41,080 bases of DNA, from the NCBI GenBank assembly GCA_938021455.1, contig CALIGP010000322.1:1-41080 (forward strand). The letters run 5' to 3'. Positions within the stretch are counted from its first letter, which is position 1; each line of letters begins with the position of its first letter. The translations under genes were made by a program, and so were the position numbers. Under the pieces are notes generated by a model. It saw only the letters and a program-made list of their open reading frames with translations, searched no databases and was not told where the DNA came from. Shown here in pieces: positions 26,082 to 34,400 of this stretch. This DNA is from an uncultured Lewinella sp. GTDB lineage: Bacteria; Bacteroidota; Bacteroidia; Chitinophagales; Saprospiraceae.

Positions 26082-27956
26082 CTAATTTAGTCGTGCAAGC
26101 TGTCTGAATTCAGTGTTTTTGTCAAGAAGTGTGTCGTAGGTTCCCGAGGCTATAATCTTACCATCCTGTAGCATATGGATCACATCAGCATGGCGTACCG
26201 TAGCAAGCCGGTGGGCTACTAATATCAGGGTAAGATTTTTGGTGTTTTCTTCGAGTGATTGCAAAACCTGACGCTCAGTAAGATTGTCCAGTGCACTAGT
26301 CGCTTCATCCAGAATGAGTACTTCCGGCTTCCGGTAAAGTGCACGGGCCAGGCCGATCCGTTGTTTCTGCCCACCACTTACGCGCGCGCCACGTTCCCCT
26401 ACAGTTGTGTCAAAGCCATCGGGCAATTCCTGGCTAATAAAGTCATAAATGTTTGCTGTTTTAGCTGCCTGATGGAGAAGGTCATAGTTGATGTCATCGA
26501 CACCGATGGCTATGTTGTTAGCAATGGTGTCGTCAAAGAGTACAACGTCTTGTGGCACATAGGCAAGTAGCTGCTGCCACCCAGGGATTGTGTTAGCGGT
26601 CAACAGTTCATCGTCTATTTCGACTACACCAATTTGTGGGCGTAATAGCCCTACAATCAGGTCAACAATGGTTGACTTTCCAGAGCCAGTACTACCGATG
26701 AAGGCAACCGTTTGGCCTCTTTGAATATTAATGTTAATATCCGTTAGGGTAGGGCTTGCTGCCGTCTCGTACTGAAAAGTGAGATTTCTTAAAGTTATCT
26801 TTTGACGGAAGGTAATGGGGATAAAGGTCCTGGAAAGAAATGGAGTACTGCCATTGAGCGGGTGGTTCATGTCTTCATGTAGCTCGTCCACAATGTTAGC
26901 GTTATGACGAAGCGTTGATGCGGCAGTAAAAACCCCCTGAATGGCAGGTAACATTTTTATACCGGCAAGCGCATATAGTGTAAGCATCGGGAGCGCTTCC
27001 AGTAAGCCCTTTTCAGTGAAAACGAGATAGACAGTTAGTGTGATGAGACCTCCAAACGCAATGATTTCTACTACCATACGAGGGGCAGCCGTTATTAGAA
27101 AAACCCGGGGCTGAATATCGGAATGTTCTCTTGCCGCTGCTGAAAACCGTTGATGAAAGTAGCCTTCAATCTGATAGACAATGAAGGCTTTAATGCCCGA
27201 AAAAAGCTCAAGTAAAGAACGATACCGGCGCACATTTGCTGCTATCCTCTTCTCGCCCAGATTACGGAGTTCTTTTCGCCTGAAAAGATAGATGCCAATA
27301 AAGATAGACGCCAGTAAAAGCAAAGTAGAAATTGCCAACAGAGGGTTAACAACTGTGAGGAGTACAAAGAGCACTAGCATCAAGGTCACCTTAGAAATCA
27401 GGCTCTGGATTGGAATCAGCACCCCGGTTGTGAAAGTGTTAATCTCCTGTAAGACTTTTACCTTTAGTTCAACGGAGTTTTTGCTAAGAAAAAAGCTGTA
27501 GCCACGACTTAGGTACAAGGCCAGCAAACGAGAACTAAGGTGGTGGGATATGCCCCAAGTTACTTTTTGTTGCCGCCAGCCTACGTAGATTTTGGTGAGG
27601 TTTGAGAGCGTGATCAGTAAAACGACGGCGGCTCCGGTGGCCAGCACCAATGATTTATGTTCCCTTATTCCAGTAATGTCGCCTAGACGCATTGCCCATC
27701 CGGATTTCTCCATGATGTCCTCCGTTCCAACGATCTTCATAAACGGTAAAATCGCCCCGATACCCACTACCTCTAATAGCCCTACCACCACTACGCCTAA
27801 GGATAACCAACGGAGTCGGTTAAATTCTTGGGGAGTAAGGATTGTGCGCAGTTTGCGAATCAAATTGGTATTTTTTCCCGAAGCAGTAGCCTTAGAGCCA
27901 ATGATTTCGTATCGTCCTAAAAAATAATGCTGTAAGAAAAGCAATTGCTGAGACAA
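26082..27956 (-). CDS. ABC exporter, fused membrane and ATPase domains
   Basis: 624 residues. About six transmembrane helices (from RLRWLSLGVVVVGLLEVVGI onward) are followed by one ATPase domain. Walker A is IGSTGSGKSTIVDL near residue 427, signature VSGGQKQRIGLARAL, Walker B VLILDEATSALD, H-loop LVAHRL. This is the half-transporter exporter type, working as a homodimer in the inner membrane, with no peptidase domain. As first gene of the leftward NRPS unit it likely exports the peptide and gives self-protection. The likely start is TTG (27954-27956); no ATG lies in frame between there and the first helix, so the exact start is less certain. Confidence 0.92.
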   Translation of the reverse strand: MSQQLLFLQHYFLGRYEIIGSKATASGKNTNLIRKLRTILTPQEFNRLRWLSLGVVVVGLLEVVGIGAILPFMKIVGTEDIMEKSGWAMRLGDITGIREHKSLVLATGAAVVLLITLSNLTKIYVGWRQQKVTWGISHHLSSRLLALYLSRGYSFFLSKNSVELKVKVLQEINTFTTGVLIPIQSLISKVTLMLVLFVLLTVVNPLLAISTLLLLASIFIGIYLFRRKELRNLGEKRIAANVRRYRSLLELFSGIKAFIVYQIEGYFHQRFSAAAREHSDIQPRVFLITAAPRMVVEIIAFGGLITLTVYLVFTEKGLLEALPMLTLYALAGIKMLPAIQGVFTAASTLRHNANIVDELHEDMNHPLNGSTPFLSRTFIPITFRQKITLRNLTFQYETAASPTLTDININIQRGQTVAFIGSTGSGKSTIVDLIVGLLRPQIGVVEIDDELLTANTIPGWQQLLAYVPQDVVLFDDTIANNIAIGVDDINYDLLHQAAKTANIYDFISQELPDGFDTTVGERGARVSGGQKQRIGLARALYRKPEVLILDEATSALDNLTERQVLQSLEENTKNLTLILVAHRLATVRHADVIHMLQDGKIIASGTYDTLLDKNTEFRQLARLN

Positions 27957-28463
27957 TAGAAAGGAAAAAAGCAGATATGGAGTTTAGCTTTCCAAAAAGG
28001 CTATTGTCTACCGATTTAAAAGCGTAACATTTTGATTGTCAGTTTAATGGAAGCAGGATTTACCGTTTTGTCTACTTTGTTTTCTGTTGTTGTCTACCTT
28101 TAGTTGACGTTCAAAGTGATGTTGGTACACTAATGGTATACGTAAGTTGATGACTCAAAGGAAGAACTGCTTTTATTTTTGCCTTGGCAAATTGACACAG
28201 GCTGTCTTTATACTTTCTATTACAAGTTGATGACTACAAGAGGCTAATCTGATGAAGTCGCCGGGATAAATAATCTCCATCCTGATATTTTGTAGACGTC
28301 AACTTCGCCGGTCATTAACGACCGGGCAAGTGAAAAGACAAGTTGGGGGGAAATAAGAAAAGTCTATGATGTTTCCTTTCCCGAGATCGGATCAATTTTT
28401 CAAGTCACGACTTCACGAACCATTTATTGATCTTTTGCTTACTACAGTATTAAACTGCCCAAC
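27957..28463. promoter_or_regulatory. 507-base divergent control region of the NRPS cluster
   Basis: No gene here. It separates the two NRPS units and carries repeated short motifs. TTGTCTAC occurs at 28004-28011, 28068-28075 and 28090-28097. AAGTTGATGACT occurs at 28144-28155 and 28224-28235. GTTGACGT occurs at 28103-28110 and inverted (ACGTCAAC) near 28295-28302, next to an inverted GTCTAC. CCGGTC/GACCGG (28308-28313 / 28320-28325) form a small hairpin. This looks like an operator array for one or two regulators, none of which is encoded in the window. Repeats are seen; regulation is inferred. Confidence 0.55.
28147..28181 (+). promoter_or_regulatory. Candidate promoter of the rightward NRPS unit
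   Basis: TATTTTTG at 28174-28181 is an exact TAnnTTTG -7 box. TTG at 28147-28149, inside the AAGTTGATGACT repeat, could be the -33 element, with a gap (24 bases) longer than usual. It would give a leader of roughly 275 bases before the ATG at 28464, containing the second AAGTTGATGACT copy and the CCGGTC hairpin. Confidence 0.3.
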
Positions 28464-29615
28464 ATGAAGAAAGATAGCTCTAACAGGTTCCAAGCCTACC
28501 GGGACGAAGTAGCCGACTTTGCCCACAAGTTGTTAAGGCACGATGTATTGGAAAGAGATGAAAACAGTGTTTTTTCACGAGAATCATGGAAAAAATGTGC
28601 TGACTTTGGCATGCTCGCTCTAGCCGCTACAAAGACCTACGGTGGTCAGGAAGAAACGATTAACATCTTAAGAGCTATTCGGGCAATGGAAGGCTTCGCT
28701 TACGGCGGCCTTGACAATGGCTTTGCACTGGCACTTAACGCACAAATGTGGACCGTTCAACTCCCCATTAACGAATGCGGGACGGAGGACCAAAAGCAAA
28801 AATTTCTTTCCCGTATGGTAAAAGGGGAATGGATCGGAGGTCATGCTCTTACAGAAGCGGAAGCGGGCTCTGATGTCTATTCCATGAAAATGACCGCCGA
28901 AAAAGTGGAAGGAGGCTACCGGCTGAATGGAACGAAGCGCTATGTCACGCTTGGTCCGGTGGCAGACTTTATACTCGTTTTCGCCAATGCCCGACCCGAA
29001 CAGGGCCGGTGGGGCATAACGGCTTTCCTCGTTGAGCGCAGCTTTGACGGATACGAGGCCGGCCCCAACGAGCAAAAAATGGGCCTCCGTACCGCACCCT
29101 TCGGAGAAATTCGACTCAAAGATTGCTTCGTGCCGGATGAAAATAGGCTTGGGAACGAAGGCGCTGGCTTCGGTATCGCTAATCATTCTCTCGAATACGA
29201 CCGTTGCGGCATTCTGGCCAGCAACCTGGGGGCCATGGAAAGACAGCTGGAGGATAGCGTCGCCTTTGCCAAGCAACGTAGACAATTCGGACAACAAATC
29301 AGTAAGTTTCAGTCCGTCTCCAACCGAATTGCGGATATGAAACTCCGCCTGGAAACAGCTCGCTTACTGCTCTATAATCTTGCCGAAAAGAAGCAACTCG
29401 GAGAAAGTGCCATGCTGGAGTCTTCGATGCTCAAACTCTACCTCAGCGAAAGCTTTGTCGCCTCAAGCCTTGACGCCATCCGTATCCAGGCAGGCCATGG
29501 CTACCTCTCCTCTTCGGAAACAGAGCGTAATTTACGAGACGCCATCGGTGGGATCATCTACGCCGGAACATCCGATATTCAACGAAATATCATCGCTCAA
29601 TTAACCGGTCTATAG
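28464..29615 (+). CDS. Acyl-CoA-dehydrogenase-like flavoprotein, probable prolyl-carrier dehydrogenase
   Basis: 383 residues, full family length. FAD/substrate blocks are present: HALTEAEAGSDVYSMKMTA, then YVTLGPVADFILVFA, KMGLRTAPFGEIRL, RRQFGQQISKFQSVSNRIAD and YAGTSDIQRNIIAQ. In the last block Ala replaces the Glu that is the base in medium-chain enzymes. The alternative base site used by isovaleryl-CoA dehydrogenase and probably by carrier-acting relatives reads L-E244-Y-D246-R, with Asp aligned to the usual Glu. Gene order dehydrogenase-ligase-carrier is that of PltE/F/L and AnaB/C/D, where prolyl-carrier is oxidised to pyrrole or dehydroproline. It overlaps the ligase gene by one base. 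Function on proline is inferred from context. Confidence 0.85.
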   Translation: MKKDSSNRFQAYRDEVADFAHKLLRHDVLERDENSVFSRESWKKCADFGMLALAATKTYGGQEETINILRAIRAMEGFAYGGLDNGFALALNAQMWTVQLPINECGTEDQKQKFLSRMVKGEWIGGHALTEAEAGSDVYSMKMTAEKVEGGYRLNGTKRYVTLGPVADFILVFANARPEQGRWGITAFLVERSFDGYEAGPNEQKMGLRTAPFGEIRLKDCFVPDENRLGNEGAGFGIANHSLEYDRCGILASNLGAMERQLEDSVAFAKQRRQFGQQISKFQSVSNRIADMKLRLETARLLLYNLAEKKQLGESAMLESSMLKLYLSESFVASSLDAIRIQAGHGYLSSSETERNLRDAIGGIIYAGTSDIQRNIIAQLTGL

Positions 29616-31177
29616 TGGTTTTCTTATTACATCAATCCGTTGAACGGGCAGCGAAACGCTGGCCCACCAAAACTGCCTTTCGTTGTGGAGGAGAGCGTAT
29701 CACCTTTGCCGATTTCGACATCGTGACAAACCGGCTCGCTAACCTGCTCCAGGAGCAGGGCGTCCAAAAAGGAGATCGGGTGGGCATCTATCTGCCGCGC
29801 TGTCTGGACATTGCAGTTGCTATGTACGGTATCATGAAAGTCGGCGCTGTTTATGTTCCGCTTGATCCGTTTTCCCCGGCCTCCCGTACTGCAGCCTTGC
29901 TCGTGGAGCTGGACATCGCCGTTATGCTCACGAATAGGCAACAACGCCGCCGGCTTCCGGAGCTCTTGGCGGAAAAATCACCACTCAGCGTCGTGATCGG
30001 ATATGAGGGCGAAGGACCGATCAAATCCCTGCCCCGCGAAGCAATTGACCTTGCTCCTGCGTCCGCGCCCAAAACAGCGGCCATCATGGAAGATGACCTG
30101 GCCTATATCATAACGACTTCAGGCTCCACCGGGCAGCCTAAAGGCATTATGCACACACATCGAAGCGGCCTCGCTTACGTTAGAATGATGCAAGACGCCT
30201 ACGAAATTCAACACGATGATGTGCTGGGAAACCACTCTGCCTTGCACTTCGACATGTCTACGCTAGCCTTTTTTGCCGGGCCGCTTACCGGAGCTACTAC
30301 CGTGATTACTACTGACGCGCAAGTTAGAATGCCCGTTAGTATGGCCGCCATGATAGCTGCCGAAAAGATTACTATTTGGTATTCTGTCCCCCTGGCTTTG
30401 CAGCAGATGCACCTCACGGGAATGATGCAAAGTCTTGACCTTGGGGCACTTCGCTTAGTCATCTATGGCGGAGAACCAATTGTAGTAAACTACCTGCGCG
30501 CATTGATGGAAATGCTTCCGGGCGTAATGTTCACCAATCACTATGGCCCTGCTGAAGTCAATGGTTGTGTCTCCTTTAATCTGACTGAACCCCCAACGAA
30601 TGATCAACCCATTCCGATTGGGTACGCGAATGCCAATAGCGAAATGTTGGTTGTCGATAAAGATGACCAACCAGTCGCCCCAAATGAGCCTGGCCTTTTA
30701 CTCGTTCGCTGTGCAAGCAGAATGAATGGCTATTGGAAAAAGCCCGAACTAACGCATAAATCCCTTTATCATCGAACGCGTATTCCTGGGGTGACCGAGA
30801 CCTTTTACCGAACTGGCGATCTGGTTAGAATGGAGGACAATGGCTTACTACATTTCTTAGGCCGTAAAGACCGCCAGGTAAAAGTACGTGGTCATAGGGT
30901 GGAGCTAGACGAAGTAGAAAACGTAGCTAATGCAGCAGCTTTTATTCAGGAGTCAGCAGTCTTCGCTACTCCTAAAGGCCTTGAGGAACGTAAAATATTA
31001 CTATTGGCGGTGCTGGTGCCGGGCCAGACGGAAAAACAAACTGATTTGGCGGGTTACTTACGCAAACGGCTACCGGAATACGCCTTGCCAGAGTCCATCG
31101 GATTCACGGATGCTTTACCCCGCAGTTCTGGCGGTAAAATTGACCGGCTTCAAATCGAGCATAACTATTCAAAGTAA
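29615..31177 (+). CDS. Stand-alone adenylation enzyme, probable prolyl-AMP ligase
   Basis: 520 residues, GTG start overlapping the previous stop by one base. Motifs: A3 ITTSGSTGQPKG (166-177), NHYGPAE, YRTGDLVR, LGRKDRQVKVRGHRVEL and SSGGKIDR. The specificity positions read D-M-L-Y-I-G-H-G-C-K (D213, M214, L217). This shares D, L, Y and C with the code I recall for free-standing prolyl-AMP ligases of the PltF type (DLLYLALVCK). With the dehydrogenase upstream and the free carrier downstream it should load L-proline onto the small carrier. Proline is therefore likely but not proven by the code. Confidence 0.88.
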   Translation: MVFLLHQSVERAAKRWPTKTAFRCGGERITFADFDIVTNRLANLLQEQGVQKGDRVGIYLPRCLDIAVAMYGIMKVGAVYVPLDPFSPASRTAALLVELDIAVMLTNRQQRRRLPELLAEKSPLSVVIGYEGEGPIKSLPREAIDLAPASAPKTAAIMEDDLAYIITTSGSTGQPKGIMHTHRSGLAYVRMMQDAYEIQHDDVLGNHSALHFDMSTLAFFAGPLTGATTVITTDAQVRMPVSMAAMIAAEKITIWYSVPLALQQMHLTGMMQSLDLGALRLVIYGGEPIVVNYLRALMEMLPGVMFTNHYGPAEVNGCVSFNLTEPPTNDQPIPIGYANANSEMLVVDKDDQPVAPNEPGLLLVRCASRMNGYWKKPELTHKSLYHRTRIPGVTETFYRTGDLVRMEDNGLLHFLGRKDRQVKVRGHRVELDEVENVANAAAFIQESAVFATPKGLEERKILLLAVLVPGQTEKQTDLAGYLRKRLPEYALPESIGFTDALPRSSGGKIDRLQIEHNYSK

Positions 31178-31193
31178 AATAATTTTAGGGAGT

Positions 31194-31433
31194 ATGGAAC
31201 ATGAGATTGCACAATTTATCATTCAAGAGGTTTTGGGGGAGTCTTCGGATTTCGACCTGTCAACAGACGACGATTTGCTTGGGAGTGGGCTGATCAGCTC
31301 CATGGGCGTGTTTCGGATCATTAGTTTTCTTGAAAAAAATTACGAGGTCAAAGTTCCGCTACAGGACATGGTTATTGATAATTTTATGACCATAGACGCA
31401 ATTGCTGGCTACACCAGAAGACAAAGGGGATAA
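31194..31433 (+). CDS. Free-standing acyl/peptidyl carrier protein
   Basis: 79 residues from ATG 31194, preceded by TTTTAGGGAGT as ribosome site. A longer upstream frame exists but covers the ligase end and is not needed. The carrier core is DDDLLGSGLISSMGVFRII, with pantetheine Ser36 in the S-S-M context. The stop (31431-31433) abuts the ATG of the NRPS. As in PltL and AnaD, it would carry proline while the flavoprotein oxidises it, then hand the acyl group to the first condensation domain. Confidence 0.93.
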   Translation: MEHEIAQFIIQEVLGESSDFDLSTDDDLLGSGLISSMGVFRIISFLEKNYEVKVPLQDMVIDNFMTIDAIAGYTRRQRG

Positions 31434-34400
31434 ATGGAGTCAACTAATAACTTACCAATTTCAAGGGCACAAACTGTCTTGTGGACGGGACAGCAAATGC
31501 ACCCCGACCAGCCGCTCTACAACATGGCTTTTGCCTTCCGGCTGGAGGGCAACCTGGATTCGGAGTGTTTTCGATTAGCCTTTCACGACTTGGTACTTGG
31601 GTGCGATGCTATGCGAATGGTATTTCGTAAGTCTCCCGAAGGACAGCAGCAATCCATAACTTCTGAAGTTCCCCTTGAACTTGAATTGTTGAACGTAGCG
31701 GACCTTGACGAAGAGTTGGACCATTACCTGAATAGGCGGGTAAAAAATATATTTTTGCTTGATCAGTGCTGCTACGACAGCGCCCTAATCAAGATAGATG
31801 AGGATCATTTTATCTGGTTTTTGAACCAGCATCATTTAATTACTGATGCTTGGGGTGTTTCCGTTCAGTACCGCTATTGTCGGGATCTCTACGCTGAGAA
31901 AGTGGCTGAGGTAGCGAATGATTCAGGGACGCTCACCGCAGGTGCAGGGAGGGTTGAAAAAGCAAGGGTGTTCGCCTACAGTGATCATTTGCAACGGGCC
32001 GCTAAAGCTTCGAAACGCGCCGTTCCTGATTACTGGAGTAAGGAGGATCTTCCTTCTCCATCCAGGCTTTATGGCCGCTTGACGGGTTGTCCGACAACGG
32101 CGTCGGTGCGTCATAGCTGTTACCTTAGCCCAGCGCAAATGGAACAGTTGAATACGCTGCTAAATCGCCCTGATGTAAAGCATTGGACGCGTGACCTTTC
32201 TCTGTTAACGGTGCTGGCAACGGCGGTGTTTGCTTACTTACACCGCATAACGGGAGAGCGGGAACTCTCCATCGGCACACCCATCCATAACCGGCTGACC
32301 GCCGCAGACCGCAATACCCCCGGATGCTTTATTGAAGTGTTGCCACTGGTAACAACCTTCGAGCCGGAAGATACTTTCCTGTCGCTGCTCGGTAGAGTAC
32401 GAACGTCGGTAAATGATTTTTTAAGCAACGCCCGCCCAGGGCTTACCTCTCCTGAATTACTGCGGGGAACTAACGTTATCCTGAATTATATCCATGCTGA
32501 TTTTCCTGATTTTTCTCCACAAATAAGAGCGGAATCCGAATGGATGCACTCCGGGCATGCTGATTCTGGCCACCACTTGCGGTTTCAGGTCTATGACTTT
32601 GGATCCAAGGACGGGTTACGGCTTGATTTTGATGCCAACCAAGACATCTTCCCTGCCCCCCTCGGGCAGGAAGTATCCAAGCACTTTCTGGCGCTTCTGA
32701 CCACCTTCCTCAGGCGCCCTGACCAACAAATAGCGGAAGTAGCCCTTACGGAGCTTAAGCCAATCGGAACTGTTGCAGAGCCTTCCGGAATTTCAAAAAA
32801 AACACCTACTGTACTTGACCTTTTTCGGCAACAAGTCCGAAAGTCACCGGGTCAGGTCGCCGTGGAATTCTCCGGTGGTAGCCTTACCTACGCTAGTCTG
32901 AATGAGCAATCAGACCAACTTGCGACTTTTCTGAGTGGGCAAGTTTCCGGGCAGCAGGTCGCACTCTTTCTCCCGCGTTCGCCGGAGTTAATGGTCGCCA
33001 TCCTGGGCGTTTGGAAAGCGGGGAAGACTTATCTGCCGATCCCCGCAGACACACCCGCAGGCCGGGTGAAAATGTTACTTGAAGAAGGGCAGGTCAGTTT
33101 TGTGCTTAGCGTATCTGCTTTAGGAGAAGCCACCAGTACACTAACGCAACCGGTGTTTCAGCTGGATACGGATTGGAATATGGTAAAGGCGCATACGGGC
33201 AAGACCGTTCCTGCACCTCCTTCTGAACAAGACCCCGCGTATATCATGTTTACCTCGGGCTCAACGGGGAAACCTAAAGGAGTCGTCGTCAGCCACCGTG
33301 CTCTGGCTAATTATATCGGTTTCGCCCGGGATCAATATGTGGAAGTGCCGGCCCCGGCTTTCCCACTGTTTACGATGATTGGCTTTGACTTGACGATAAC
33401 CTCCTTATTTACGCCGCTAATCTGTGGAGGGAGCGTATTAATTTATGAAGAGCCTCCTTCAGGTACTCCGGACCTGGCCATCTTTAGAGTGCTGGAAGAT
33501 GACCGGGCGGATGTTATTAAACTAACACCGAGTCACCTTGCCCTATTGCAAGGCAAAGATTTCAGCAAAGCCAGGGTTCGGGTATTGATCGTAGGTGGTG
33601 AAAACCTTCGTAATGGCTTGGTTGAAAATTTACTGCCCGCCTTTCCCGATGGGATGAAAATCTATAATGAATACGGACCAACCGAAGCCACGGTAGGTTG
33701 TATTGTCCATCAATACCGAAAACCCAACCGGAAAAGCTTAAGTGTACCCATTGGAAAGCCAATCCCTGGTGCTTTTATTGTCGTACTGGATGGACAGGGT
33801 AATGTTGTTCCTGCTGGTGTGCCGGGAGAGCTTTTTGTGAGTGGCGTTGGCTTAGCAGACGGATATTGGGGAAGACCTGTAAAAACGGAAGAACGTTTCG
33901 TTGTACTGGAGGCATTTTCCGGGAAACGATTTTATGCCACGGGAGATGTCGTCCGGCAAAATATCGATGGAGATCTCGAGTTCCTCGGGCGTAAGGATCG
34001 GCAAGTAAAGTGGCGAGGATTTCGTCTGGAACTGAACGAAATTGAATCCATTTTGGCCACTCATCCAGCCATTATTGCTGTGGCCGTAGAGCTTGTCGAT
34101 GGGCGGAGATCAGGGCTGAGCCAATCTGCCCACCACTGTACAAAATGCGGCTTACCTGCTAATTATCCAAGTGCCACCTTTAACGAAGAGGGGGTTTGTC
34201 AATTGTGCCTTGACTTCGAAGAGTATCAGCGGCGTGCGAAGCGTTACTTCCGCTCTATGGAAGACCTGAAGAATGTCTTTTCTCCGCGGCCAACGGTTGG
34301 TGGGGCAGAGTACGATTGTGTCATGCTGCTGAGTGGTGGCAAAGACAGTACTTATGCCCTTGGGCAATTAGTGGAAATGGGACTGAAGGTATTGGCCTTC

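Noticed and set aside
30930..31193. Upstream extension of the carrier-protein frame
   Set aside because: It would overlap the adenylation enzyme gene by about 250 bases. The ATG at 31194 has a ribosome site and gives a normal 79-residue carrier.
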